Source: Diadophis punctatus similis (lineage: Eukaryota; Chordata; Lepidosauria; Squamata; Dipsadidae). From it: a stretch of DNA of 64,000 nt. The translations under genes were made by a program, and so were the position numbers. The stretch is from positions 51,263,742-51,327,741 of the forward strand of contig JALIGW010000005.1 of NCBI GenBank assembly GCA_023053685.1, in the 5' to 3' direction. The notes below the pieces were generated by a model. The model worked only from the letters and a program-made list of their open reading frames with translations. It had not been told where the DNA came from and made no database searches. Positions 33,555 through 45,920 of the stretch are shown in pieces. Within the stretch, counting starts at the first letter, position 1, and the number at the start of each line of letters is the position of its first letter.

Positions 33555-34028
33555 TTGAAGGATTTGTATAGCCTAATATTTAGATTGTGCATTCTGCCTC
33601 ATACTTCCCTTCGACCGGTTAGGGCCCACAGAGTGGGCCTCCTCCAGGTCCCGTCGGCCAAACAATGCCGGCTGGCGGGCCCAAGGGGGAGAGCCTTCTC
33701 TGTGGCTGGCCCTGTGCTCTGGAACCAACTTCCACCAGAGACCCGAACTATCCCCACTCTGCTGGCCTTCCGGAAAGCTGTTAAGACATGGCTTTTCCTG
33801 CAGGTGGGGGGTAGAGCTTAATTCATTCGAGCCCACCCCCCAAGTATGTATGATGTTGAATGGTTGGTGATGATTCTTTTTATAGTGTGTTTTAATTTTT
33901 ATATTTGCTTTTAATTAACTTTTTAGATTTTGGTTATTCTTGTATTTTCTCACTGTTGTACGCCGCCCTGAGTCCTTAGGGAGTTGGGCGGCATATAAGA
34001 ATTCCAAAATAAATAAATAAATAAATAA
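33555..34028 (+). mobile_element. LINE 3' end with tail hairpin, nested in hAT
   Basis: Encodes the C-terminal blocks RAHRVGLLQVPSAKQC, AGPVLWNQLPPETRTIPTLL and FRKAVKTWLFLQ, then 3' UTR, then the hairpin GTACGCCGCCCTGAGTCC...TTGGGCGGCATATAAG and (AAAT)n. Best-preserved plus-strand copy of this family in the window. The open piece ends normally at a stop near 33819. Confidence 0.85.
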
Positions 34029-34040
34029 TTGTGACACGCT

Positions 34041-34272
34041 TGCCAGAAGTAATGCTGAATGTTTTTATGTGTACTGAATCTGCTGGTGTAACCTTAGTCT
34101 AAAACACAGAACTTAGTTGATGAGTTTAGTTTCTCCCAAGCTTCTTTATCACCACCTATACCTTCTCTCTTTGTATGTGACTAAGTGCTGGAGTATATTA
34201 TGATGGCAATGTCACATCCATAATATTATATCATCTTAGATGGTCCATGCTGGGAAAATGATTTAGATTTAT
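34041..34272. other. Unique sequence
   Basis: Nothing recognised. Confidence 0.35.
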
Positions 34273-34365
34273 TATTAGAGTTGGAAGGGACCTTGTAGGT
34301 CATCTAGTCCAACCCCCTGCTCAAGCAGGAGTTCCTACACCATTTGAGACAGATGGCAGTCCAGA
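34273..34365 (-). mobile_element. CR1 3' end fragment (minus)
   Basis: Carries 'gagttggaagggacctt', 'catctagtccaaccccctgc' and 'caagcaggagttcctacacc' in CR1 reverse order, as at 7504. Only about 90 bp remain. Confidence 0.85.
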
Positions 34366-34444
34366 TCTCACTTTATAAAGATTTTGATTTCCCAGTATAC
34401 ATTTTCAGCATTATTTTTCTCCTATTTTTATAGAGCCAGTAAAT

Positions 34445-37140
34445 AACTTCACAGATTACCATTTGGGCAGGAGTCGCATGTCTCTGACCCTGCAGAGTAG
34501 TTGGTCAGCTTACAGACAAAGACTTAAAACCATGTAACCAATAATTAAATCAGTAAAGACTTGGACTGAGGAGGCAAAGCTAAAGCTACAGGCTTGCCTT
34601 GATGGCACTGATTGGAATGTTTTTGAAGATACCTCTGCAGACTTAGATGAACTCACAGATACTGTAACATCATATGTCAGTTTTGTGAAGACCTATGTGT
34701 GCCAACTAGAAACCTGCGAATATACAGTAACAATAAACCTTGGTTCACAGCTAAACTTAAGCAGCTACGTCGTTCCAAAGAGGAAGCCTACAGAAAAGGC
34801 GATAGAATGCTGTACCATTCAAGGCCAGAACCAACCAAACCAACCAAACAAGGCCAGAAACGTATTAACAAGGGAGATCAGAGCAGCAAAAAGAAGCTAC
34901 TCTGAAAAGCTAAAGAATCAGTTCTCAACAAATGAACCAGCAAACATGTGGAAAACTCTTAAAAATATCACCGGTTACAGCAAACCTTCATCCCAAGCTG
35001 AAGGAAATCAACAACTGGCAGATGACCTGACTATGTTTTACTGCAGGTTTGAGAGAAAACTACAGCAACCCATCTCCACAATCCCCATCTCAGACACACC
35101 AACAACAGCCAAGCCTCCTACAACCTACCCTATCCCATTGGGCCCACCACCTCTGGTGATTACAGAGAATGAGGTACAAAGCCTATTTCACAGAAAAAAG
35201 CCAGGAAAAGCATCAGGTCCAGACAAGATAACTCCTTCTTGCTTAAAAACTTGTGCTGACCAACTGGACCCCATCGTCACCCGCATCTTTAATAAATCAC
35301 TAGAGATGTGCTATGTTCCTTCCTGCTTCAAATGCCCTACTACTACCAATGCTGAAGAAACCCTCCATCAAGAAACTGAATGACTTCAGACCAGTTGCTC
35401 TAACATCTGTAGTTATGAAGACCTTTGAAAGACTATTGCTTGGCCACCTGAGAACCATCATGGATCTGCTGTTAGACCCCTTGCAATTTTCCTACTGAGC
35501 AAATAGATCAACAGATGATGCTGTTAATATGACTCTGCACTACATCCTACAACATTTTGAATCTCCAAAGACCTATGCAAGGGTCCTCTTTGTAGACTTC
35601 AGCTCAGCATTCAATACCATCATTCCGGACATTCTTCTAACTAAATAAACCAGCTAGCAGTACCTGAACACCAGTGGTGGGATTCAATTTTTTTTACTAC
35701 TGATTCTGTGGGCATGGCTTGGTAGGCATGACATGACTTGGTGGGTGTGGATTGGTGGGCGTGGCAGGGAAGGATACTGTAAAATCTCCATTCCCACCCT
35801 ACTCCAAGGGAAGGATACTGTAAAATCCCCATTTCCTCCCGATCAGCTGGGACTCGGGAGGCAGAGAATAGATGGGGGCGGGGCCAGTCAGAGGTGATAT
35901 TTACCGGTTCACCGAACTACTCAAAATTTCCGCTACTGGTTCTCCAGAACTGGTCAAAACCTGCTGAAATCCACCTCTGCTGAACACACTTGTAAATGGA
36001 TCATAAGCTTCCTAACAGACAGGAAGCAGCAGGTGAAGCTAGGCAGAATCACATCACATACCTGCACAATTAGCATAGGAACCCCCCAGGGCTGTGTGCT
36101 CTCTCCACTTCTCTTCTCTCTGTACACCAATGACTGCATCTCAAAAGATCCCTCTGTTAAAATATTGAAGTTTGCAGATGATACAACAGTGATTGGTCTC
36201 ATTCAAGACAATGATGAATCTGCATACAGACGGGAGGTTGAACAACTAGCCTTGTGGTGCAACCAGAACAATCTTGAACTAAATACACCCAAAACTGTAG
36301 AAATGGTGGTGGATTTTAGAAGAAAACCTCCTATACTACCACCTCTTACAATACTAGACAATACAGTATCAACAGTAGAGTCCTTCAAGTTTCTAGGTTC
36401 TATTACATTTCAAGACTTAAAATGGATACCTAACATCAAAAACTTCATCAAGAAAGCACAACAAAGAATGTTCTTTCTGCGCAAACTCAGAAAGCTCAAA
36501 CTGCCCAAAGAGCTGCTGATTCAGTTGTACAGAGGAATTATTGAATCTGTCATCTGCATCTCCATAACTGTGTGGTTTGGCTCTGCAACCAAACAAGGCA
36601 AACACAGACTTCAATGGATAATTAGAACTGCAGAAAAAACAATTGCTACCAACGTGCCTTCCATTGAGGATCTGTATACTGCACGAGTCAAAAAGAGAGC
36701 TGTGAAAATATCTACAGATCGCTCACATCCTGGACATAAATTGTTTCAACTTCTACCCTCAAAACAACGCTATAGAGCACTGCACACCAGAACAACTAGA
36801 CACAAGGACAGTTTTTCCCCGAATGCCATCACTCTGCTTAACAACTAATTCCCACAACATTATGAAATAATTTACTAAGACTGTATTACTATTATTCTTC
36901 TCTTCCTTACTAGTATCTATCTTTTCCCACTTATTACTATAACCATGTTGCTTGTATCTTTCAATTTATATTGTTTTTATTTGTTTCCTAGTACGCTTTG
37001 ATAGCTTATTAGTAACCTTGACTATCACTGTTGTATCTTTTTACTCTTAATGAATGTATTTTATTCTCCTTATGTACACATAGAGCATATACACCAAAGA
37101 CAAATTCCTTGTGTATCCAATCACACTTGGCCAATAAAGA
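34445..37140 (+). pseudogene. L2-like LINE ORF2, longest copy, interrupted
   Basis: A 5'-truncated LINE. It starts in the endonuclease-RT linker (SVKTWTEEAKLKLQACL, NNKPWFTAKLKQLRRSKEEA), continues through FHRKKPGKASGPDKITPSCL and DFRPVALTSVVMKTFERLL to [12 protein letters not shown], and is then cut by a hAT at 35672. After the hAT comes SFLTDRKQQVKLGRI, GTPQGCVLSPLLFSLYTND, ILKFADDTTVIG and a 3' domain ending near 36848. Open pieces are 34685-35383 and 36033-36848. At least one frame change (about 35330) and a stop near 35497 disable it. Its 3' UTR ends TTGGCCAATAAAG. It resembles the fish L2/Rex-type branch; the clade name is a judgement. Confidence 0.9.
35672..35979. mobile_element. hAT MITE (308 bp) inside the LINE
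   Basis: Perfect 8-bp duplication CTGAACAC (35664-35671, 35980-35987). Left end CAGTGGTGGGATTCA, right end in reverse CAGAGGTGGATTTCA. A roughly 45-bp segment (AAGGATACTGTAAAATC) is duplicated inside. Its termini match the 2.7-kb element at 52708, so it is probably a shortened relative. Confidence 0.95.
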
Positions 37141-37224
37141 ATTCTATTCTATTCTATTCTATTCTATTCTATTCTATTCTATTCTATTCTATTCTATTCT
37201 ATTCTATTCTATTCTATTCTATTC
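37141..37224 (+). repeat. (ATTCT)n microsatellite at LINE 3' end
   Basis: Nearly 17 perfect pentamers begin exactly after CCAATAAAGA of the LINE, so the array grew from the LINE's own 3'-terminal repeat. Confidence 0.97.
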
Positions 37225-40200
37225 AACTTCTACCATAGAGGAAAGTTGTAACTAATAAATATCCAAGGTGAATATTGTGTCCTTGCATACCAAGAAATTA
37301 ACTATACAGTCAGGTATTAAGTTTAGATTTTAAGCTTTGTCTACTCTTCTGTTTTAGCCATATCCACACATAGCCATCATAGTTTAAGATAATCTTTTCT
37401 CTGTTATGTTAAATATTTTTTGGCTAATTGATTCTCCTGTTTTAATCACCATTATGCTATCCCTTTTTTATAAAGATGTACCAACACTTTAAATAATTAC
37501 AAACAGTAGTGGTTTTTCAGGATAAATATCTAGAAAATATCTTTTCAAACAAGCAGGAGACTTGACCAGCTTTTCCCAGACAACCTTCTTGTGAGTGTGT
37601 GAACCGACCTTTTACACTGAAATTACCCCCTCAGTGCTGAAAATGAGAGCCATCTGGACAAGCTTATATGAAGCCAATATCATGCAGTGCTAGCATTGTG
37701 ATAATGATGACAGAAACACAGAAAGAGAGAGGGAGGGAGGGAGGGAGAGAGGGAGAGAAACATATCCTAGACCTTGCATTCTGTTTTCTATTTTCATCTT
37801 GTTTAATAATCCTTTAGAAATTGTTTAGAAACCCTTGGCAAAATAATTTGAGCATACAGAGTGGAACATGCAATGGCCAGATGGCCTAAGGTCTTATAAT
37901 TTAGTAGGCATATGTTTCAAACGTAATTGTGGATTGCTGTTAACAGAACTGTGGTTTAAGCTCTGGTGGATCCTGTTTGGCAAGAATGTTGCTAATCTCT
38001 CCAGCTGTTGTCAAAGAATGTGTTGAACTAAAAATAGGTCTTATTAGCCTACTATCTTTATAAAATAATAAAATCTTTTGGAGATTAGACACAAACATTT
38101 ACATTTTTGTAAATCCAAATGTTGATCATTTTTTAAAGATTTATATTGTTTTAATTTATCTTCCACCAAGTAGTGAAAAGGTTTCTAAAACTCTTGGAAG
38201 CATTTTAGTTTAAAAGGCAAGATACTAAAAATTAATAAAAAATATATTGTAGCTGATATGTTTTGCCCAATATTAAAAATTTTAATTTACTAAATTTTGC
38301 TTGTGTCCTGTCTCAGTCTTAAGCCTCTAAGAATACTTACAATAAATTATATCTATTTGTTTGTCTGTCTGTCTTATATCTACTCTCTATCTGTATTCAT
38401 CCATCTGTCCATCCAATTAAAATAAACAAAACAGAGTTATTATTCAAGTCAATGTGTGAGTAAAATAAGAATAACAATCTAACCCTAATAATAATAGCAT
38501 CTGTCTTTCAATTTTGGATGGATGAATAGACAGACAGACAGAATGTACAATAGGTTTGTCACTAGAAAGAAGTGAATCAAGATATTCTTATTTCTCACGC
38601 CTGTTCATCCCACCAAATCACCTATACAGCCAAGCTGAAAACAAATTAATTACACTTTATATTCACCATATATGTGTTTTCATATGTACAGTATGTGTAT
38701 GTATACACACCTATACTACACATACATATATTGATATACACACACACATACAGAGAGAGAAGTTAAATAAAAATGTGTTAATTATACTATTGCTAAAGAA
38801 TTAAAGCATATATGCAAAGATTGCAAAAATAATTCTTATCATTATTGCATTAATACCATAAGGAACATGATGTTAATTATTAGCAGGGAATTGTTTTAAC
38901 TGAATTAGAATCTAGTTAGAAATACTGATACGAGATAATGTATGCAAGTCTTCATTTGAAGCAATCAAGCCCTGCATTATTTTTCATGTAAAAAGGACTT
39001 GACATATTTTGCAATCTTTGAACCCCATAGTTTTTTGTTTGCTGTCTATGTGCAATATTGCACTCTGTACCTATTCCGTCAAGATAGCTCAAGGAGGACT
39101 AGAAACATTGGGAAAAAGAGAAAGAAGAAGTGCTTATCAGTAACATTTCAAGGTTTTACACAGCTGGTGAGCTCCATTCCAAAAAAAAAAAAAAACCATA
39201 GCAGAGGAAAATGGCATCTTCCATCTATAGAAGTACAGTATTTCCAGTTGTCAACAGGAAGCCCAGCACTGTGGTTGTATAAGATAAACAAGCACAAATA
39301 AATTAGACTTCCTGTTTTCACATTTGATAAAATGGCAATGTTCTGAAGTGTTACACTGGAAAACAACCCAGATCCACCTTGAATTGTTATTTCATGTGGA
39401 AAGAAATGTGTGATATCTACAGCCACCTAACCCACATTATGTAATACTCAGTTCTGTTGAAAACACAGGAAAAAACAGTGTTTAGTAAATGGAAAAAATA
39501 TTTTGAAACAAATCAAACAAATCAAACCAACAACATTTTCATAAGCAATTATTGTTTTCTGCTAGTTACAACAAGCCTTCTTTGCAGAACATTGAAATAT
39601 TCCTATCAACTCCTACCGATGCCTCATATTTTGAAGAAAGACATCTATCAATCATTTTAGTCAATTCGGTGTTTCATAAACCTCTGCTTATAGAAATAAT
39701 GAAACTGCATTCTTTTAGTATAAATTCCTGCATATTGCTGAGTTTCTCTCAAATTCTTAAACAAGTTTCAAACACCTGCCATTAGGAGAATTTTAAAAAA
39801 CGTCTCTTGGGCCCAGAAGAAAAGCATAGTCATAAAGAATACTATCTGCATGGCTCAAGATGAATTAAGAAAGCTGGGCTTTTAAAAATCAAAAGTTTCT
39901 TTTTAGTGGTTCCAGAATATCAGTGTAATATTATCAAAACGATTCCAAAAAGTATAAAGAACATCGCCTAGCCTCTTCAAAGGTAGTGCAGCTGTTGAGT
40001 AGACATGGCTTCAATCTAAAAGTTTTTTACTGTATGTCTGTCAGAATGAAAAATGACAGTCTTGGAAATATGTTCCCCAAAGTAAAACATTGCATGGAAA
40101 TGTACCGGTGGCAATTGTAATCTGTTGTATCAACTCTGATCAAGTGTAACTGAGCTGCATAACTATTGAAGGAGATCCATTCCATGCTGCTAAATATCCT

Positions 40201-41451
40201 CCAATAAATCAACACCCAAGGAACTTCCATTCTCACTTTAATTGAAACATGGTAAAATGACATAAAATAAAGTATTATTAAAATGAACATAGATCATGAT
40301 CTAAATATTCTGCCAACGGAATTAATTTTTCATTGAAGATTTCGAATGAGCGAATGAGCTTCAGGGAAGAGAGAGCTTCACTGCTGTGGTCTTTAGAAAT
40401 TTGTATATTGAGAAAGTTACAGAGGAGTGGAGTAATTATTTGAAGTTGTATTGGAAAAAGCTAATGCCAGTAAAAGTTGCAAAGAAACATATATTAACAG
40501 TAGCTGTGAATAGTAACAATGGCATAATGCTTTCGTTGCATTAAAAAATATGAAAATACATAGGCAATGGGAATAACTGCAGATTTTATTTTATTATTGA
40601 TTGGAAGAGACAGGAGAGATGAAATTGTTCATACATGTATCACCCACTTGATGAAAGTCTCCAGGGATCTGGAAATCTGCACTTACTATTTAAACTCATA
40701 TTTTTTTAAAACGATATCAACAATAAGCAACCAGAAAAAGAAATTCCACTCAGAGCAGAAACATTGCTAAAGATTTCAGGATGCTCTCTGTCATACTCTC
40801 ATCATTAAACAATGATAGCATTTCTCCTACTTTACATTAATGATCCAATAGAATGTGGCCTGAAGCTACATGAGAATATTCAGCAATGCAAGAAAAGTGA
40901 TGGCGGTGAGGAAAATACAGACATCTATAATAAATGAATATAAACAATGAATGTGTGGTACAATAATTCAGACTTTTCAAGGGCATTGCTAGATCTGTAG
41001 AAGAACAGAAAAAAGTAGCAACCAAACTTCCTTTTCTGACTCCGTTGGAATGACTAGTGGTACATATGTCTCCTTGCTTTCTGAATTTCATCAAGAATCT
41101 AGAAACGGGCACTTTTGCAGCTTGAATTTTGGAAGAAGTACTGACCATTCCTCCCATCACCTCTTGGTGATCCAAAAATATGTAGACAATTGTATGCGCA
41201 AATGACAAATGGAAGTTTTGTTACATGATCCCTTGAATGAAAAGGCAAACAGATCATTTTTAATTTAAAGCAAGGCAGTATGCTATGGATCATTAAGCTA
41301 TATTCATTACCAAGTCAAGTGCAAAGGCCTTTTTAAAACAATCTAACTGTACAGCAGATGTTTGGGTTTTAATTCTATCCTCCACTCAGAAGTAACAGAA
41401 TTTTATTACAATATTTGGATCAATTTTTTATACAGTATTATAGCTGTTCTT
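37225..41451. other. Long, mostly unique stretch
   Basis: About 4.2 kb with almost no recognisable transposon. It holds short simple repeats: (GGGA)n near 37727-37758, TCTG/ATCC-type repeats near 38355-38412, GACA repeats at 38530-38541, and a TATACACA-rich patch near 38690-38750. No convincing exon. Candidate home of conserved non-coding sequence. Confidence 0.4.
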
Positions 41452-41535
41452 ATATATGTTGTACGCCGCCCTGAGTCCCTAGGGAGTAGGGCAGCATATA
41501 AGAATTGCCAAATAAAATAAATAAATAAATAAATT
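41452..41535 (+). mobile_element. LINE 3' tail hairpin, short copy
   Basis: GTACGCCGCCCTGAGTCCC...TAGGGCAGCATATAAG then (AAAT)n. Same 3' end as at 33555-34028, truncated to the last 85 bp. Confidence 0.85.
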
Positions 41536-42607
41536 TTATCAGTACATCTACAGCTATCAAAAGTACTAGCTGTAAGAAGCATAATTCTTAGAAGTGATTG
41601 CTAAAATTGCATAAGGGTTGGGAAACACATAAGCATTTAAGTGTATACTGTATCCCAGTTCTGATCCATAAAGGCAAGGATTTCTTCTTGACATCAACAA
41701 CAGCTGTTTCCAACTACCACAATCTCTGGGCAGCTACCATTGACTATCAATGACAATTTCTGTGTTCATGTAATTGAACAGGTTCTGATTTAATGTAACA
41801 AAAACCATGGATTGTGGGATAATGAAGCAATGAAGCCGAATATGGTGATTGCCTCAAGCACCAGATGCTCTTCTCAGCTGTTTCTTATGAGTGTCATACT
41901 TTATGGAATTATAATCTGTGACTTTCCATATGTTGTTCTAACACACATCCTAGCACCTCTAATTAGTAGCAATGTTGGCTGGGTTTGCTGGGTTGTGTCA
42001 TTTTGGCAGCATCTGAAGGCCTGCAAATCTTGCCCATACAGTTCCCCTCTGATGGACCTGTGGGTCCTGAGATAGTTTTCTGTCTTCAGTTGCAGTGGAA
42101 GATGGATGCTGATCACAAGCACACAAACAAGAATCAACTGATATCTGGGCAACTTCTATGTAGGTGGCCTAATCACCATAACTGAAAAGTAATGTGATCT
42201 GCTAGGATTCATCCGTTTCTTAACAGACTAACCAATGAGTTCCCTTGTTCTATCTTCACAAATTTAACAAAATTTGTGAATATTGTGGCACAAAAGCAGA
42301 AAAAAAGAGACTTTCTTCATCACCATAAACAAAAATATCTAGTTAAGAACAGAAAATGTGAAATGATGCTTGCCAATATGCACACCAGCACAACTGCTTG
42401 AAGAGCAGACCCACAAAAATTACGCTAATTAAACCTAAGCAGCAATAATTACTCAAACAATGGATATTATTTTTGCTTTACTTCTGTGATCTTTGAACAG
42501 TTGTGCTGGCTCCAACATCACAGTTAAGTATCAAAATGGTTGAAGGCAATTTGGGAAAAAAATGTCTTGCTTCATTTTCAGGTACAGCGATCAGCATGAT
42601 CTAATTG

Positions 42608-42609
<2 letters not shown>
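41536..42609. other. Unique sequence
   Basis: Open frames of 82-87 codons on both strands near 41812-42185 overlap each other and lack domains; judged fortuitous. Confidence 0.4.
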
Positions 42610-42701
<92 letters not shown>

Positions 42702-42705
42702 TTTT
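42610..42705 (+). repeat. (ATTT)n microsatellite
   Basis: About 24 ATTT units forming the expanded tail of the minus-strand LINE that follows. Confidence 0.96.
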
Positions 42706-42945
42706 GGTATTCTTATATGCCGCCCAACTCCCGAAGGACTCAGGGTGGCGTACAACAGAGAAAAATACAAGAATAAACCAAATATTAAATATTAATTAAA
42801 AGCAAATGCAAAATTTAAAAACACAATATAAAAAACATCAACAACCATTCAACAACCATACATACTTGGGGGTGAGCTCGAGTGGATTAAGCTCTACCCC
42901 CAGCCTGCAGGAAAAGCCATGTCTTATCGGCTTTAAGAAATTAAG
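42706..42945 (-). mobile_element. LINE 3' end (minus)
   Basis: In reverse it shows the tail hairpin (GTACGCCACCCTGAGTCC...GTTGGGCGGCATATAAG) preceded by UTR and 'acatggcttttcctgcaggc', the same coding end as near 33787. Tail plus last codons only. Confidence 0.85.
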
Positions 42946-42991
42946 AACCATTTCTAAACCTGTTTGATTGAGTGTAAGCATTAAGCAGCTA

Positions 42992-43631
42992 CAGGTAGTC
43001 CTTGACTTACAACCATTCATTTACTATCCATTTGAAGTTACAGCCGCACTTAAAAGGTGACTTACAACTCGTCCTTGCACTTACAACCGTTGCAGTATCC
43101 CCATGTTCACATGATCCAAATTCAGGTGTTTGACAACCAGCAAGTACTTAAGAGGCATGTGATCACCATTTGCAAACTTCCCAGCCACCATTAGTATTAA
43201 CTCGGCAACACGAGGGTGAAGTAACTGAGGCAAGCCAGGATGTGAATCAGAACAAGCCTTTATTAAGGCTAACAGAACAACAGCAACCACAACTCATGAA
43301 CAGCTCCGTAATAGCCAGCAGCTCCTGCCGCGTCTGACAGCTTTTTTTTGTAGCTGGCTGTCAGATGCGACAGCCAATAGCGAGGCTCTAAACTCCCGCT
43401 CTCGAGCAGCTCCTGCCTTGACCAATCAGAGAGGTTCCTAGGCAGAATTGTTAGTCCTGAGGTGACTTGGCAATTAGAAGAAGCTGTATTCACTTAATGA
43501 CTACATGATTCACTTAACAACAGCAGTGATGGCAAAGATGGCCATAAAACTGGTGTGACTCACTTAACAACTATCTTGCTTAGCAATGAAAATTCTGATC
43601 CCAATTGTGGTCATAAGTTGAGGATGACCTG
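42992..43631. mobile_element. TIR MITE (TA duplication) with nested insert
   Basis: TA at 42990-42991 and 43632-43633; left TIR CAGGTAGTCCTTGACTTACA, right TIR in reverse CAGGTCATCCTCAACTTATG. Internal 'ttaacaac' and 'catgtgatcaccatttgc' blocks are shared with copies at 17423 and 22952. It is split by an LTR-like sequence at about 43199-43485. Tc1/mariner-like by its TA target. Confidence 0.85.
43199..43485 (-). mobile_element. LTR-like insert in the MITE (solo LTR?)
   Basis: On the minus strand it carries two CCAAT-box-like sites (GATTGGTCAAG, CTATTGGCTG), an A-rich TATA-like ACAAAAAAAAG and a downstream CCTTAATAAAGG polyadenylation signal: promoter and poly(A) order of an LTR. GTATT at 43194-43198 and 43486-43490 could be a 5-bp duplication. 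With those ends the termini would not be TG...CA, so the borders are uncertain. Confidence 0.55.
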
Positions 43632-45593
43632 TACTTAAATTTTACTGATAGGAAAAGGAGTATGGTAGGCATACCAGGACATTCCAAATACCAGGACTTA
43701 AAGATGCTTAATTTTGATAAATGATGAGGTGTGGGTTGATTTCTAACTTATAAATTTCCTATAGTCTCTTTTTAGACTGTAGAAAAGATATCAACTTACT
43801 GGAATTAATTTTGCAGAAGAAAGGCACATGACAGATTTTGGTATTTTTATCCATAAGTTTGTTTTCTAAGAAAGTATTAATAATTCTGTATTACAGAAAG
43901 TTGTACTAACAACTCTCTTCTTCTCTGTGAATATTTATATATGAATATGTATGTACGCTTAGAAAGTAGAAATCAAGAGTATTTAATTTCTTTTTGGGGG
44001 AAGTCTTTGAATTTGTATGATCAGACAATCTTGAACCTCAGCTGGGAATTTATAGTGTCTTTAAGTTCACTCTTAAAATTTCACTCCTGAAAAACCAAAG
44101 ACCCGAAAAGTCCTAAAATGGATGTCAGCATATAGGAAGGTAAGCAGAGCTGGTTGTTTCTAAGTCACAGGGCTGTCAGCTGGTGCAGCTCAACCATGAT
44201 GACCTCTGACGTTAGCACTCTTACAGTGTATACTGTTGTTCTTCTCCTCTGTCTCAGTGTGGAATGAATCTATCATTTTGGAAGGTCAAACTGTAAATAA
44301 AAAAATAGGGAGTTATCCTACTATCCTATTGATTGTAGACATTTACAGAGTTGAAAATAGGATCCTTTTGTCTAGTGACAAGGAAAGTTTTGGTCTCCTT
44401 GTAATGCATGCAATAATTTGGTAGCAATTGTTTTTTCTGAAGTTGTAATTATCCTCTGAAGTCTGTGTCTGACTTGTTGACACAGACAGTTATAGAGGTA
44501 CAGATGACAGACTCAATAATTCCTCTGTAGAATTGTAGAATTCTACAGAACTCTGTAGAAATTGGCTGTATAATTATTATTATTATTGGAGGAAGATTTT
44601 TTCGCAAAGTAATATCCATTGACACCATCTAACAAATTATGGGCGTGAGGAAGTAATTGTTTCTTCTTTCCCTCTTCCCTCTTTTTGGGAGGGTAATAGT
44701 AAATGCTAGAGGGTAACAGAAAATTATATTTGAATATTCAATTATTAAAATATAGGGAATTCTTCCTGTGTGTCTTGAATTATTCTTCTCATGTCTAAAT
44801 CAGAATATAGTTATTGTATATCATTTGAGCATGCACTAAAACTCCAAAGTGATAAGAAAACATGGAATTATATGGTTTTATTTTCTCATCTGAAGACATC
44901 TGTGCGAAAATGTATGGACTATGGTACAAACTTAGAAATTGTTCCAATAATCTTTTTTACATCACATTCACTGTAACAGTCACATCTAAGAATTAAATTC
45001 TTGCTTGATTGTTCCCTAATTGTGCTTTAAAAATCTATACAATATTCTGATCACATTTTCTTTATATAAGTAAAAAAAATATGGATTTTCAGAGAAATAG
45101 TCTGATTTATTCTGAGGTTGTAAACTTTTTCCTTTTAGTTTTTTTTAAAAGATGTAATACAGTCACAGACAAAGTTCATAAAACACATTTTTCTACAAAC
45201 ACAATTTCTTCTAATGCATCTTTAACTGCCCAAGTGATATTTCATATGACCAAAATACACCTGTCATTGCTGTAAAACTGAACTTGAATGAGAATTTGTG
45301 TCACTCGTTCTGCATTTATGTATGCTTTCTAGCGGTACCTCTGGGAGGCAAGGTCAAAAAAATCAAAATGGCACCCCCAACAAATGCCCTTTTGCAATGT
45401 GTCATCTTCTCTAGTCCATTTCCAGTGATAGCAGCAACATTTCTTACTCTCCAAGTTGCCATTCTCTACACACATCACTCAGAGAAGATCAGAGAGTTAA
45501 TGAAGTCATTTTAATCTTGAGGCAGTGAGTGATATCTTGGCCTCAGTTCACCACCAGTTCTGCTCTGCTATTTAAAACTCCTACATTTACATA
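43632..45593. other. Unique sequence
   Basis: No gene or repeat recognised. An open frame at 45284-45514 is 76 codons without domain or splice context. ATT repeats at 44571-44588. Confidence 0.4.
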
Positions 45594-45601
45594 AGCTAGA
45601 C

Positions 45602-45912
45602 CAGGGGTCAGCAACCTTAAAGAGCCATTTGGACCCGTTTCCCACAGAAAAGAAAACACTGGGAGCCACAAAACCCTTCCCATGCCTGACTATTTCCTGA
45701 GCGGCCAAAGAACTAGCATATGTAGTTGAATTAAATGTTTTGTTTTCTTCTGAAACTTTTCTTTTCTTGGATTTATCCATGGTTGGCCTACCGGGGGTCG
45801 AAAAGCTCAATAAATTACGTGCCAGCGGGTATCACACATTGGCGGTTGTGATGCATATTTTGAGCGATAGGAAGCTGCAGCAGAGGGATAAAAGAGCCAC
45901 ATGCGGCTCCAG
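45602..45912. mobile_element. hAT MITE (311 bp, AGAGCC/GCGGCTC family)
   Basis: Perfect 8-bp duplication AGCTAGAC (45594-45601, 45913-45920). Begins CAGGGGTCAGCAACC and ends CACATGCGGCTCCAG. Shares both ends with 6164-6554, but the middle differs, as expected of separate deletion derivatives of one larger element. Confidence 0.95.
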
Positions 45913-45920
45913 AGCTAGAC

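Noticed and set aside
41812..42185. Open frames of 66-87 codons on both strands
   Set aside because: Mutually overlapping, no domains, no splice or promoter context.
45284..45514. 76-codon frame starting MNENLCHSFC
   Set aside because: It looks like a possible membrane peptide but has no homologue that I recognise and no gene context.
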